Below, piece by piece: positions 1-7,886 of a stretch of DNA of 48,983 bases. A program made the translations under genes and the position numbers. The stretch is from positions 1 through 48,983 of the forward strand of contig JAHDPQ010000010.1 of NCBI GenBank assembly GCA_018434245.1. The letters run 5' to 3'. The notes below the pieces were generated by a model. It did not search any database. It saw only the letters and a program-made list of their open reading frames with translations, and was not told where the DNA came from. This DNA is from Oscillospiraceae bacterium. GTDB taxonomy: Bacteria; Bacillota; Clostridia; Oscillospirales; Ruminococcaceae. Within the stretch, counting starts at the first letter, position 1. Every line of letters begins with the position of its first letter.

Positions 1-926
1 ACCAGATGTACGGCGTTGCGCAACAGCTCCTGCAATCCCTCGTAAGTGTTGGAGGTGTCGTACCCCACAAATTCTCGGGTAGAACCAAAGAGCACGTTTC
101 CCTTATGAGATTGGGTAAGGGAAATGCCAACCCCCAGCTTTGCCATGGCAGAATGGTCGTTTTCCAGTGTTTCTGGGTGGTGCTTGGCTACGATATAGCG
201 GGCATTGAGGGTGCATTTGTGGACAAAGGGAGCCACTGCCTCGGTGATGTAGATTTGCCCCCGGCGGGGCCGGATGGGAAGCTTCAGCCCAACCGTTTCC
301 GCCAGCAGGGGAGACCACGCTCCCGCCGCGTTGACTACCACCGGGGCATGAAAATTTCCCTTGGGAGTTTTGACGCCGACCACCCGCCCGTTTTGAGTGA
401 GCAGGCTTTCCGCCGGTGTATAGGGGTGAATTTCCGCTCCCCGGGCAGCGGCACCCTCCAAATATCCCAGATTCAGCTGGAAGGGGTTTACTTCCCCGTC
501 TACAGGACAATGAGTGGCCGCCACAATGGCCTCTGAGTTCAGCCCCGGCTGCAGCTTTAACGCGTCCTGTACCGAGACAAGCTCTACATCCAGCCCTCTT
601 TCCCGCTGCTGAGCCACCACCCCTTCCATGGTCTCAAGCTCCAAGGGTGTTTCAATAAGCACCATGCCGCCCTTTTGCACATATTCAATATCACGGTTTA
701 GATCCCGGGCCAGCTGTTTATAAAGCTCCACACTGGCAAGAGCCAGAGTCAGGTGCTCGTTGGGGGCCTTGGATTGGGGGATTACCATCTGATCGCAGGA
801 ACCGCTGGCCCCCGAGCTAAAGTAGTTGCGCTCCAGCAGGACAACCTTTTTGCCCCGCAGGCTCAGATAGTAGGCTGCAGCACTTCCGATGACGCCGCCC
901 CCTACAATGATCACATCGGCGCTCAT
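1..926 (-). CDS. FAD-dependent amino/imino acid oxidoreductase, DAO family (3' end beyond window)
   Basis: The visible 308 residues start with an ADVIIVGGGVIGSAAAYYL-type Rossmann motif that binds FAD, followed by features of the DAO family (glycine, sarcosine, D-amino acid and proline dehydrogenases, including HcnC and LhpB-like subunits). It would oxidise an amino or imino acid, passing electrons to the iron-sulfur proteins encoded just upstream. The ATG overlaps the stop of the BFD-like gene (ATGA), so the two are translationally coupled. The reading frame is still open at base 1, so the C-terminus, including part of the catalytic domain, is missing from view. The family is clear; the substrate is not. 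Confidence 0.9.
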   Translation of the reverse strand, partial: MSADVIIVGGGVIGSAAAYYLSLRGKKVVLLERNYFSSGASGSCDQMVIPQSKAPNEHLTLALASVELYKQLARDLNRDIEYVQKGGMVLIETPLELETMEGVVAQQRERGLDVELVSVQDALKLQPGLNSEAIVAATHCPVDGEVNPFQLNLGYLEGAAARGAEIHPYTPAESLLTQNGRVVGVKTPKGNFHAPVVVNAAGAWSPLLAETVGLKLPIRPRRGQIYITEAVAPFVHKCTLNARYIVAKHHPETLENDHSAMAKLGVGISLTQSHKGNVLFGSTREFVGYDTSNTYEGLQELLRNAVHL

Positions 927-1210
927 GGGCAATCCTCCTTATCCAGATCGGCTGAAAGGTCGTTTACGCTGACGGTGCGCACCGGAAAGCGATAGGGGGA
1001 ATGAGGGGCAGAGTCTTCCGGCTCCAGGCCCTGCAGCATCCGCTCGATGTTGCGCCGGCAGGTCATCCCCTGACAAACTCCCATACCTGCGTTGGTCCGT
1101 ACCTTGACAGCGGCAAGGGTGCGGGCTCCCTGAGCGATGGCTTGTTCAATATCCGCCAAAGTAATTTCCTCACAGCGGCAAACGATGATCTTGCTTTTAT
1201 CGGGCTCCAT
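923..1210 (-). CDS. BFD-like [2Fe-2S] binding subunit of dehydrogenase complex
   Basis: A 95-residue protein. It has a CRCEE motif near the N-terminus and a CQGMTC motif in the second half, the four-cysteine pattern of BFD-like [2Fe-2S] domains. In proline, opine and hydrogen-cyanide-synthase-type complexes this domain is usually fused to the C-terminus of the HcnB/OoxA FAD subunit; here it is a separate gene. The ATG at 1210 is chosen because the longer in-frame opening lies inside the upstream gene and the protein sequence becomes family-like only from MEPDKSK. It overlaps the upstream [4Fe-4S] gene by 14 bases and the downstream flavoprotein by 4. Role inferred: electron relay. Confidence 0.85.
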   Translation of the reverse strand: MEPDKSKIIVCRCEEITLADIEQAIAQGARTLAAVKVRTNAGMGVCQGMTCRRNIERMLQGLEPEDSAPHSPYRFPVRTVSVNDLSADLDKEDCP

Positions 1211-1715
1211 GAATACCCCTCCCTCTATCGATGGCACGCACTTCCATGCAGTATTCTTTGGGCACTTCCACCGATACCACTGCCGTGGCATCCAGCGCCT
1301 TTCCCGTCATTACCCGCTGCACTATGCCGTCACAGCGGTAGGCTCCGTCTCTTCCTACGCAGGGAACCCTTTCTCCCTGTTGGGGGAGAGGCAGGTACTC
1401 CCACGGAAAGGAGACCAAAGCGGTGGTTTCGGTATAGTCCCGGTGGACTGTAAAGATAGCAAGGCCGGGGCAGCGGGCCACACACAGGCCGCAGCCGTTG
1501 CAGCGATCCCCGGCTAGGGAGGGAAGGGAGGTGATTTCTTCTCCTACGGTGATGGCGCCCCGGGGACAGGCATCCTCGCAGGGATTGCAGGGAATGTTCT
1601 GAGCACACTCCACCACCGCTACCGGTCCCCGGCTCAGACGCTCTTCCGACGGAACGCCGGGCAGATTGGCAAGCTCTTCCGAGCATAGATAGCCGGTTTT
1701 TCTCACGTAGGTCAC
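1197..1715 (-). CDS. Dicluster [4Fe-4S] ferredoxin subunit of dehydrogenase complex
   Basis: A 172-residue protein with two [4Fe-4S] ligand sets: a C-x5-C-x2-C-x3-CP set (VECAQNIPCNPCEDACP) around residues 36-52 and the classical CNGCGLCVARCP set around residues 72-83. The C-terminal half has no recognised domain. The start is a GTG whose bases overlap the TGA of the upstream FAD subunit (GTGA). It probably carries electrons between the flavin subunits of the complex or out to a cellular acceptor. Comparable separate Fe-S subunits occur in the multi-subunit proline dehydrogenases of anaerobic archaea; which of these it resembles most cannot be decided by eye. Confidence 0.85.
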   Translation of the reverse strand: MTYVRKTGYLCSEELANLPGVPSEERLSRGPVAVVECAQNIPCNPCEDACPRGAITVGEEITSLPSLAGDRCNGCGLCVARCPGLAIFTVHRDYTETTALVSFPWEYLPLPQQGERVPCVGRDGAYRCDGIVQRVMTGKALDATAVVSVEVPKEYCMEVRAIDRGRGIHGAR

Positions 1716-2797
1716 GCCATCGCCTCCTTGAATGTCCGCAGAATATCCTCCTTGGCCTGTTGCCGCTTGGCTCCAAACTCCCCGGAGCGCAGAGCCAACA
1801 GACGTTCCTGCACCGCCTGTTGGCGGCCGTCGTCCCCAAGACCGAGACTGCGGGCTGCTGCAATGCCGGCCAGGCGGCCCTCCTCAATGGCGGTGCTGGC
1901 TTCTTCCACGCCGGCAATGTCTCCAGCTACATAAACCATGGGGTTGGTGGTGCAAAGATTCTTATCGTGAAGGGGAATGGTGCCTCCCAACGCAGGGATA
2001 TGAGTCATTTGGCAGCCGGCCAGTGCTGCCAGCTCCACCATGGGGGAAAGCCCCACAGCCATGCAGACAGTGTCGGCACAAAGGATTTCCCCAGTGCCCG
2101 GAACCGGCTGAAAATGCTCGTTGAGAGCAACCAACTCCACACCCTCCACGGTTTTTTCGCCAATGGCCCGGTGGATGGTGCGGGAGGTGTAGATGGGAAC
2201 TCCGGCTCGGCGCAGCTTGGATGCGTGGACTGCGTAGCCGCCGATCTGAGGTGCCGCCTCCACCAGAGCCACCACCTCTGCTCCCGCCTGCAATAGCTGG
2301 TAGGAGATAATCAGACCCACATTGCCGGTTCCTACCATCAAAACCCGTTGCCCCGGCAGAACTCGGTGCTCGTTGATCATGGTCTGGGCGGCGCCCGCCG
2401 TCATGACGCCGGGCAGATCGGAACCTTCAAAATACAGATTGTTCTCGTTGGCTCCGGTGGCGAGGATGATCCGCTGCGCAAAGAGGGAGCGAACCCCCTG
2501 TGCCGTGTTGAACACCACCCGCCCGTCGGGGAAGATGCCCAGAGCAGGGTAGCCCAACTGCACCGAAACACCCAACTCCTCGCAATCTCGCAGCAGACCC
2601 TGACCGATGGCAAAGCCTCGGGTTCCCGCCTGATGCTGCCGGGAGCCAAAAAATTTATGAATTTGCTTAAACAACTGCCCGCCGGGCTTGCGGTTTTCGT
2701 CAATCACGGTGACCTGTGCACCGGCCCGGGCTGCTTCCAGAGCGGCGGAAAGACCGGCCGGCCCTGCCCCGATCACAGCAATCTGCGCTTTATTCAT
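1712..2797 (-). CDS. FAD/NAD(P)-binding oxidoreductase, HcnB/OoxA-like subunit
   Basis: A 361-residue pyridine-nucleotide-disulfide-type flavoprotein without a redox cysteine pair. It has an FAD motif AVIGAGPAGLSAALEAARAG at the N-terminus, a second dinucleotide motif MVGTGNVGLIISYQLLQAG near residue 165, and a C-terminal VYVAGDIAG motif. It matches the alpha subunits of hydrogen cyanide synthase, opine oxidase and D-hydroxyproline dehydrogenase, except that the usual C-terminal BFD domain is a separate gene here. The ATG at 2797 overlaps the end of the ferredoxin-like gene by 8 bases. It likely transfers electrons between the DAO subunit and NAD or Fe-S carriers. Confidence 0.88.
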   Translation of the reverse strand: MNKAQIAVIGAGPAGLSAALEAARAGAQVTVIDENRKPGGQLFKQIHKFFGSRQHQAGTRGFAIGQGLLRDCEELGVSVQLGYPALGIFPDGRVVFNTAQGVRSLFAQRIILATGANENNLYFEGSDLPGVMTAGAAQTMINEHRVLPGQRVLMVGTGNVGLIISYQLLQAGAEVVALVEAAPQIGGYAVHASKLRRAGVPIYTSRTIHRAIGEKTVEGVELVALNEHFQPVPGTGEILCADTVCMAVGLSPMVELAALAGCQMTHIPALGGTIPLHDKNLCTTNPMVYVAGDIAGVEEASTAIEEGRLAGIAAARSLGLGDDGRQQAVQERLLALRSGEFGAKRQQAKEDILRTFKEAMA

Positions 2798-3104
2798 GGC
2801 AGCTCCCTCTGCCCAGACCATACTGGGTCTCCACCCGCATTCCGTCGTGGGCGGGGGTGACGCAGGTGCGGGTATTGGGTACGCCGTCCACAATCATTTT
2901 GCAGTCGTTGCAGCGGCCGATCCCGCAGAAAATACCCCGGCCCCGCCCGGATTTTTCGGTGTGGCGCAGAACCCGCACACCGGCAGCGATCAGTGCCGCG
3001 GCAATGGGTTCCCCTTCTACAGCGGGAATGGGCTTACCGTCAAAGTAGATAGAAATACTTTCCGGCTCCGATTGTCCCAGAATCGGGTGTTCGTGAACTC
3101 TCAT
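2790..3104 (-). CDS. [2Fe-2S] ferredoxin-like subunit (HcnA/LhpF type)
   Basis: A 104-residue protein with the plant-type [2Fe-2S] ligand run FCGIGRCNDC followed 13 residues later by the last cysteine in RTCVTP, typical of the Fer2_4 family that forms the small subunit of HcnABC, OoxAB-associated and hydroxyproline dehydrogenase complexes. The start is the ATG at 3104, 10 bases after the stop of the CyuA-like gene. It is the first of five consecutive overlapping genes for one flavin/iron-sulfur dehydrogenase, so the complex is probably made stoichiometrically. Confidence 0.88.
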   Translation of the reverse strand: MRVHEHPILGQSEPESISIYFDGKPIPAVEGEPIAAALIAAGVRVLRHTEKSGRGRGIFCGIGRCNDCKMIVDGVPNTRTCVTPAHDGMRVETQYGLGRGSCHE

Positions 3105-3114
3105 GAAAAAACGC

Positions 3115-4389
3115 CTACTTTCCCAGCATGATATTAAGAATTTCCACGTCGGTGGCCCGCATACCCTCCCGGCCCAGCCGGGCGATGTTGCGGATAGTAG
3201 CCTCCACATCCCCGGCCACCAGACCGTCCCCGGGGTGGAAAGACCGCTGATCCATACTCATGTAGTGGGCAAAGATGGCCGCGTCCACCGACGATGCGAT
3301 TTTGGCGGCGCAGGAGGGCTTGGCTCCATCGCAGACAATGCCGGAAACGTTGGCCAAAGTGTTGGTGACGGTGCGGGAAATGGCGGCAAAATCCCCGCCA
3401 TGGAGGTAGGTGATACCGGCTCCTGCTCCGGTGGCGGCTCCCACTACACCGCAGTAAGCGGAAAGCTTGCCCAGCCCAGTTTTGACATGGATGGCGGTCA
3501 GGTTGCTCAGAGCCAGTGCCCGGTAGAGCATCTCGTCACTGCTGCCCAGCTCTTCGGCGTAGGCCAGCACCGGCAGGGAAACGGTCATGCCCTGGTTGCC
3601 GCTGCCGGAATTAATCACAACAGGCAACACGCAGCCTCCCATCCGGGCATCGCTGCCGGCAGCGGGGAGAGCACGGGCCCGGGTGCGAATATCCTTTGGG
3701 TAGTGGGCCAGCAGGCTGGAACCCACATTGGCTCCATAGTTGCCTCGCAGGCCCTCCTGAGCAATGGCCCGGTTATATTCCACCTGACGGCTGAGAATGG
3801 GCTTTAGATCTTCCAGCGCCGCCGATACGGCAAAATCGTAGATGTTGCGCATGGTGAGCAGTTCCAGCTCAGCCATGCGGTTACGGCCCTGGACAGAGTC
3901 TGTCTGGTTTTGGTATAATATCGTTCCGTTGAGCTCCTCCCGGACAATGTTGGTGTGGCCGTCGCAAATTTCCACAATGGCCTCGTCCTCTCCGGCGTAG
4001 GAGTGGAGGATGATATGCAGGTTGGAAACCCCTTCCAGAAGGTCCACCTTACACATGCCGGTTTTAACAAGCTCCCGGGTGCGCTCAATATCCTCCGGGG
4101 TTGCCGCTGTCAGCACCTCCAGCCCCCGAGCACTGGCGGTGAGCAGGGAGCCTAAAATGGCACTGGTGTCGATGCCCCGCATGTCTCCGGTGGTGGGTAC
4201 GGTGACACCCATAACGTTTTTAATGATGTTGCCGCTGCACTCGACTAAAATCTTTTCCGGCATCCGGCCCAGAATTTCCCGGGCGCGGGAGGCTGCGTAG
4301 GCAATGGCAATTGGTTCGGTACATCCCAGCGCCGGGATCAATTCCTCCCGGAGGATTTCCAGACAGGCGCTGTACACCGATTGATCCAT
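3115..4389 (-). CDS. cyuA: L-cysteine desulfidase / serine dehydratase-like protein (UPF0597, CyuA family)
   Basis: A 424-residue protein of the UPF0597 (YhaM/CyuA) family, marked by ALGCTEPIAIAYAA near the N-terminus, GMTVSLPVLAYAEELG in the middle and TYLHGGDFAAISR near the end, with conserved cysteines that bind a [4Fe-4S] cluster. Known members eliminate H2S from L-cysteine to give pyruvate and ammonia. The ATG at 4389 follows AGGAAGG by 9 bases; an ATG three codons earlier abuts that RBS and is less likely. It leads the operon of five dehydrogenase genes, which is unusual, so a different beta- or gamma-eliminated amino acid is possible. The symbol reflects family only. Confidence 0.8.
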   Translation of the reverse strand: MDQSVYSACLEILREELIPALGCTEPIAIAYAASRAREILGRMPEKILVECSGNIIKNVMGVTVPTTGDMRGIDTSAILGSLLTASARGLEVLTAATPEDIERTRELVKTGMCKVDLLEGVSNLHIILHSYAGEDEAIVEICDGHTNIVREELNGTILYQNQTDSVQGRNRMAELELLTMRNIYDFAVSAALEDLKPILSRQVEYNRAIAQEGLRGNYGANVGSSLLAHYPKDIRTRARALPAAGSDARMGGCVLPVVINSGSGNQGMTVSLPVLAYAEELGSSDEMLYRALALSNLTAIHVKTGLGKLSAYCGVVGAATGAGAGITYLHGGDFAAISRTVTNTLANVSGIVCDGAKPSCAAKIASSVDAAIFAHYMSMDQRSFHPGDGLVAGDVEATIRNIARLGREGMRATDVEILNIMLGK

Positions 4390-4467
4390 ATGGTTCATCC
4401 TTCCTGTAAATGGCAGATTTCCTGTATCAACGCAAAAAAGCAACCCACAAACAAACCCGAACCCTGC

Positions 4468-4486
4468 TTGCGCGAAAAGCAAAGGA
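4468..4486 (+). repeat. 19-bp element, copy A, in the cyuA upstream region
   Basis: The sequence TTGCGCGAAAAGCAAAGGA here is identical to 5522-5540. In this copy it lies about 79 bases upstream of the cyuA start and points away from it, so it is not acting as that gene's ribosome binding site. Confidence 0.85.
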
Positions 4487-4562
4487 GACGGATTTGATGT
4501 GTATTGCCTTAAATTGCGTGTGCTTGTATTGTTAAGGATAACAGATATTTGATTACATTTCC

Positions 4563-4576
4563 GTATCGCATGATAC
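4563..4576. promoter_or_regulatory. Candidate Crp-family operator upstream of the cyuA operon
   Basis: GTATCGCATGATAC is a perfect GTATC-N4-GATAC palindrome lying 174 bases upstream of the cyuA start and 31 bases past the end of the Crp-family gene. The same half-sites recur at 5458-5471 in the divergent promoter region. The size and symmetry suit a Crp/Fnr-family dimer; assignment to the regulator encoded here is inference. No convincing core promoter could be placed for this operon. Confidence 0.6.
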
Positions 4577-4607
4577 AAAAAGGCCAGAATAGGGAACAGA
4601 TCGCAGA

Positions 4608-5297
4608 TTACATGTCGTCCTCGCTGGAATGCACCAGCTTGTGGTATTCCTCTGCATTCATTTGCACCCGGCGGTTGACCATACGGATGTAGCCCTCGCA
4701 GCACAGCTCGTTCATCTGGCGGCTGATGGTGACTCTGGCCCCTCCGATAATCTCCCCCAGCTCCGATTGGGTGTAGCGGATTTTCAGGTTATACCAGCCG
4801 GGATCGGTGACGTTTTCGGTGTCTACCGAGGAGGCAAACAGCCTGAGTAGCCGTTTTTTGCAGGAGTGAAAGGTAAGGTTTGCCACCTCGAACCGCAGGA
4901 TCAAAAGCTTGTAGCAAGAACATTGCAGCAGCTTTTGGCGGAACAGTTCGTTTTCCACCAGCAGCCTCTGAATGACGTCGTTGGGCACCTTAAAAAGCAC
5001 CGTCTCTGTCTCGGTTTGGGAGTACAACCCGGTGGGGATATCCAGAAAGCACGGGGTTTCGCCAAAAAACCAGCCCGGGGTTAGGGTATAAAGTATCTTG
5101 CTCAGGCCGTCGCTGTTGTCCATAAAGTGTTTTGTACGGCCTTTTCGCACAAAATAAATGAAGCCAAGATTCTCGCCGGGGCGGGAAAAAATATATTTGG
5201 CGGGCAGCGAAAGCTTGACAGAGAGCGGCTCCAGCAGCTCGACTATCCTGTCATCATATAAATCGGGGGTTGTCAGCGTAGAATAGCCAAAATCCAA
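4608..5297 (-). CDS. Crp/Fnr-family transcriptional regulator
   Basis: A 229-residue regulator with an N-terminal cyclic-nucleotide-binding-like beta-barrel (about residues 20-130), a dimerisation helix, and a C-terminal winged helix whose recognition part reads TQSELGEIIGGARVTISRQM. It lacks the N-terminal cysteine cluster of oxygen-sensing FNR, so it probably senses a small molecule or nothing bound. The start is a TTG, chosen because it sits 7 bases after AGGAGG and begins the family-like sequence; no ATG is suitably placed. It lies between the two catabolic operons and is the obvious candidate to bind the two matching palindromes. Confidence 0.9.
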   Translation of the reverse strand: MDFGYSTLTTPDLYDDRIVELLEPLSVKLSLPAKYIFSRPGENLGFIYFVRKGRTKHFMDNSDGLSKILYTLTPGWFFGETPCFLDIPTGLYSQTETETVLFKVPNDVIQRLLVENELFRQKLLQCSCYKLLILRFEVANLTFHSCKKRLLRLFASSVDTENVTDPGWYNLKIRYTQSELGEIIGGARVTISRQMNELCCEGYIRMVNRRVQMNAEEYHKLVHSSEDDM

Positions 5298-5456
5298 AAT
5301 GGTTCCTCCTTAGTTTTTTAAAACATCCTGCCCGGCTGTAAATGATCGTTTCTTATTATATCTTATCATAAATTCGTTTTTTTTTCAGCGAAGGTTCCAT
5401 TGCCTCTATTAAGTTTAATACAGTTCCGACAAAAAATGATGTTACTTTTGATTACT

Positions 5457-5472
5457 TGTATCATCCGATACA
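5457..5472. promoter_or_regulatory. Candidate Crp-family operator upstream of the dapA-like operon
   Basis: TGTATCATCCGATACA is a perfect 6+4+6 palindrome containing the same GTATC-N4-GATAC core as 4563-4576. Its centre is about 58-60 bases upstream of the start point predicted from the promoter at 5488-5516, close to the spacing used by class I Crp activation. Confidence 0.6.
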
Positions 5473-5487
5473 TTGGGCCGGACATAA

Positions 5488-5516
5488 CAGACATTGCCTT
5501 AAACCACTGCTATACT
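5488..5516 (+). promoter_or_regulatory. Predicted sigma-A promoter of the dapA-like operon
   Basis: CAGACA (-35, 4 of 6 consensus) is separated by 17 bases from TATACT (-10). The weak -35 fits an activated promoter. The start point would fall near 5523, leaving a leader of about 50 bases. Confidence 0.5.
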
Positions 5517-5521
5517 ATATA

Positions 5522-5540
5522 TTGCGCGAAAAGCAAAGGA
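5522..5540 (+). repeat. 19-bp element, copy B, in the dapA-like leader
   Basis: TTGCGCGAAAAGCAAAGGA is identical to 4468-4486. Here it begins at the predicted transcription start, 34 bases ahead of the start codon. The adjacent blocks ATTGCCTTAAA, ATAACAGA and TTTGATTAC also occur in both regulatory regions. Confidence 0.85.
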
Positions 5541-5574
5541 AACCTGTACGACAATTATAGTTGAGGTGAATAAA

Positions 5575-6489
5575 ATGATCAAACCGACCGGTTCCTGGGT
5601 GGCTATGCCGACCCCCTTTTCCAGCGACAATAAGATCGATTTTGGCGCCTTTAAAGTTCTGATTGACCGCCAAATTCAATATGGTACCTCCGAGCTGTTT
5701 GTTCTGGGCTCAGCAGGAGAGACCACTCTGCTGGATCTGGAAGAAAAGAGGGAAATTGTTCGCAACGTCATTAAAATGACCAAGGGACGCATTCCCGTAT
5801 TCTTCAGCTGTGCAGCAAACACCACCGAAGGTTCTGTGGAGTTTGCAAAATTCTGCGAGGCCGAAGGCGCCGACGGCGTTATCTTTACCGTGCCCCCTTA
5901 TGTGCTGATTCCTCAGGCTTCTGTCTTTGCTCATATGGATGCCTGCATGGGTGCCACCAAGCTGCCCTGCGGAATTTACAACAACCCCACCCGTCTGGGC
6001 GTCAACGTGGACCCGGACACTATTAAAAAGCTCTTAGACAAGCATGAAAACTTTGTGGTAGACAAAGAGGCCATGCCCAATGTCAGCCAGCTGGTAAAAG
6101 TGCAGCGGGCTTGTGGCGACAAGATTAATATTCTCTGCTGCGATTTCCCTAAGTATTCTATTGTTATCCCCACTCTGGCAGTGGGCGGCGCCGGAACCGC
6201 CAACATCGGCGGCAACATTATCCCCGAAGAAGCTGCCAAGTACTCCCGTCCCTGGACTGATATGACCATCATTGAGGAGTGCCGCTCCGAGTACTTCAAG
6301 TGGTTTGACTTGCTCAGCGAGCTGTACCGTCTTTCCAACCCCATTGTCATTAAAGCGGCACTGAATATTCTGGGCCTGCCCGGCGGACATCTGCGCCGTC
6401 CCTATCAGGACTATGCCGGTCCCCACTACGATGCACTGGAAACCATGATGCGGGAAATGGGCGTTATTGAAAAGTACTCTGTAAAATAA
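5575..6489 (+). CDS. DapA-superfamily class I aldolase/lyase (substrate unknown)
   Basis: A 304-residue (beta/alpha)8 barrel of the dihydrodipicolinate synthase/N-acetylneuraminate lyase superfamily. Tyr135 in IYNNPTRLG and Lys164 in VVDKEAMPN match the catalytic Tyr and Schiff-base Lys; GSAGE (45-49) replaces the usual GTTGE pyruvate-carboxylate loop. The ATG at 5575 is preferred to the GTG at 5566 because GAGGTG lies 6 bases before it. Next to a DAO-type dehydrogenase, a DapA relative could be a deaminase or aldolase such as the one in hydroxyproline catabolism (LhpC). A biosynthetic DapA role is less likely given the operon. The function is inferred. Confidence 0.85.
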   Translation: MIKPTGSWVAMPTPFSSDNKIDFGAFKVLIDRQIQYGTSELFVLGSAGETTLLDLEEKREIVRNVIKMTKGRIPVFFSCAANTTEGSVEFAKFCEAEGADGVIFTVPPYVLIPQASVFAHMDACMGATKLPCGIYNNPTRLGVNVDPDTIKKLLDKHENFVVDKEAMPNVSQLVKVQRACGDKINILCCDFPKYSIVIPTLAVGGAGTANIGGNIIPEEAAKYSRPWTDMTIIEECRSEYFKWFDLLSELYRLSNPIVIKAALNILGLPGGHLRRPYQDYAGPHYDALETMMREMGVIEKYSVK

Positions 6490-6526
6490 TCAACCAGATA
6501 CCGCGCTGCGAAAGGAAGATGTCCCT

Positions 6527-7876
6527 ATGGCAAAAAGGCTGGTGGTAATCGGCGGCACCGCGGCGGGGCTCAGCGCCGCCTCCAAGGCGAAGCGCAGCTG
6601 TCCGGAGCTTGACGTTACCGTATTCGAGCGGACCTGCTACACAAGCTATGGTGCCTGCGGCCTGCCCTATTTTGTAGGTGGCCTAGTTGCCGAGCCCGAG
6701 GACCTGATTACACTAAACGTGGAGCAACTGGCCCGCCGCGGCATTGACACCCACGTGCGCCACGAGGTGCAAAAGATTGATCGGGAGCGCAAATGCGTCG
6801 AGGTGGTTCGCCTCACCGATGGTCGGGTGTTCGAGGCTCCCTATGATATTTTGGTTCTGGCCACCGGTGCAAAGCCTCTGGTGCCGGACATCCAAGGTCA
6901 CGATCTCAAGGGTGTGCACTCTCTGCGCACCGTAGAAGATGGCATTATGCTCCGCTCCATTGTCCGCGAGTCCAAGCGGGCGGTGGTAATTGGCGGAGGC
7001 TTCATCGGTCTGGAAGTGGCGGAACAGCTGCGGGAAACCGGGCTCCATGTAGAAGTGGTGGAGCTGGAAAACCGCCTGCTGCCCATGTTGGAGGAATCCA
7101 ACTCCCAGATGGTGAAGGATGCACTGGAATCTCACGGGGTGGTGGTTCACACCGGAGCCAGCGCCACCGAGATTTTGGGAACCGACGGCTTTGTCCACGG
7201 AGTAAAGCTGGCAAATGGAGAGGAAATCTCCGCAGATTTGGTGCTGCTGTCCATAGGAGTATCCCCCGAAACCTCCCTTGCCGCCCAGTGCGGCTTGGAG
7301 CTTGGCCCCAAGGGAGCCATCAAGGTGGATGCCCACCAGCGCACCTCTGATCCCGACATCTACGCCTGTGGCGACTGTTGCCACAGCTTCCACACCCTGA
7401 CCGGAAAGCCGGTCTATGTGCCTCTGGGCACAACAGCCAACAAGCAAGGGCGAGTCGCCGGAGAAAACATCGTCGGCAATCCCGCCACCTCTCCCGGCGT
7501 TCTGGGCTCTCTGGTCACCAAGGTGTTTAACCTGACGGTGGCCGCCACAGGATTGGGAGAAGCGCAGGCCAAACGGGAAGGCTTTGATGCCGTTTCCTGC
7601 ACCATTGTCAAAAGCGACAGAGCGTCCTACTATCCAGGGGGTATTGATACCCGAATGACCCTTGTGTTTGAACAGAAGGGCGGTCGGCTTCTGGGGGCTC
7701 AGGCCTTGGGCGGCCCCACCGCAGCAGGGCGGGTAAACGTACTGGTTGCTGCCATTGCAGCAGGAATGACGGTGCAACAGCTGGGTGAGCTGGATTTGGT
7801 CTACTCTCCTTCGGTGGCGCCGGTATACGATCCCATTTTGATTGCCGCCAGTCAGGCGCTCAAGCTGGTTCAATAG
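6527..7876 (+). CDS. CoA-disulfide reductase / NADH oxidase-like flavoprotein
   Basis: A 449-residue single-cysteine member of the pyridine nucleotide-disulfide oxidoreductase family. It shows an FAD motif VVIGGTAAGLSAA at the N-terminus, the redox cysteine Cys44 in SYGACGLPY, an NAD(P) motif VVIGGGFIGLEVAEQL around residue 150, IYACGDC near residue 283 and a C-terminal dimerisation domain. Relatives reduce CoA disulfide, peroxide or oxygen via a cysteine sulfenate or mixed disulfide. RBS AAAGGAAG precedes the ATG by 8 bases. It is 37 bases after the DapA-like gene and probably in the same operon. Whether it takes part in the pathway or protects against oxygen and thiol stress is open. Confidence 0.88.
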   Translation: MAKRLVVIGGTAAGLSAASKAKRSCPELDVTVFERTCYTSYGACGLPYFVGGLVAEPEDLITLNVEQLARRGIDTHVRHEVQKIDRERKCVEVVRLTDGRVFEAPYDILVLATGAKPLVPDIQGHDLKGVHSLRTVEDGIMLRSIVRESKRAVVIGGGFIGLEVAEQLRETGLHVEVVELENRLLPMLEESNSQMVKDALESHGVVVHTGASATEILGTDGFVHGVKLANGEEISADLVLLSIGVSPETSLAAQCGLELGPKGAIKVDAHQRTSDPDIYACGDCCHSFHTLTGKPVYVPLGTTANKQGRVAGENIVGNPATSPGVLGSLVTKVFNLTVAATGLGEAQAKREGFDAVSCTIVKSDRASYYPGGIDTRMTLVFEQKGGRLLGAQALGGPTAAGRVNVLVAAIAAGMTVQQLGELDLVYSPSVAPVYDPILIAASQALKLVQ

Positions 7877-7886
7877 GAGGTATCCC

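Noticed and set aside
4608-5297. Oxygen-sensing FNR
   Set aside because: The N-terminal cysteine cluster needed for the [4Fe-4S] sensor is missing; only a mid-protein CSC is present.
5575-6489. Biosynthetic dapA (lysine pathway)
   Set aside because: No other lysine or diaminopimelate gene is nearby, the pyruvate-binding loop is altered (GSAGE), and the operon is catabolic.
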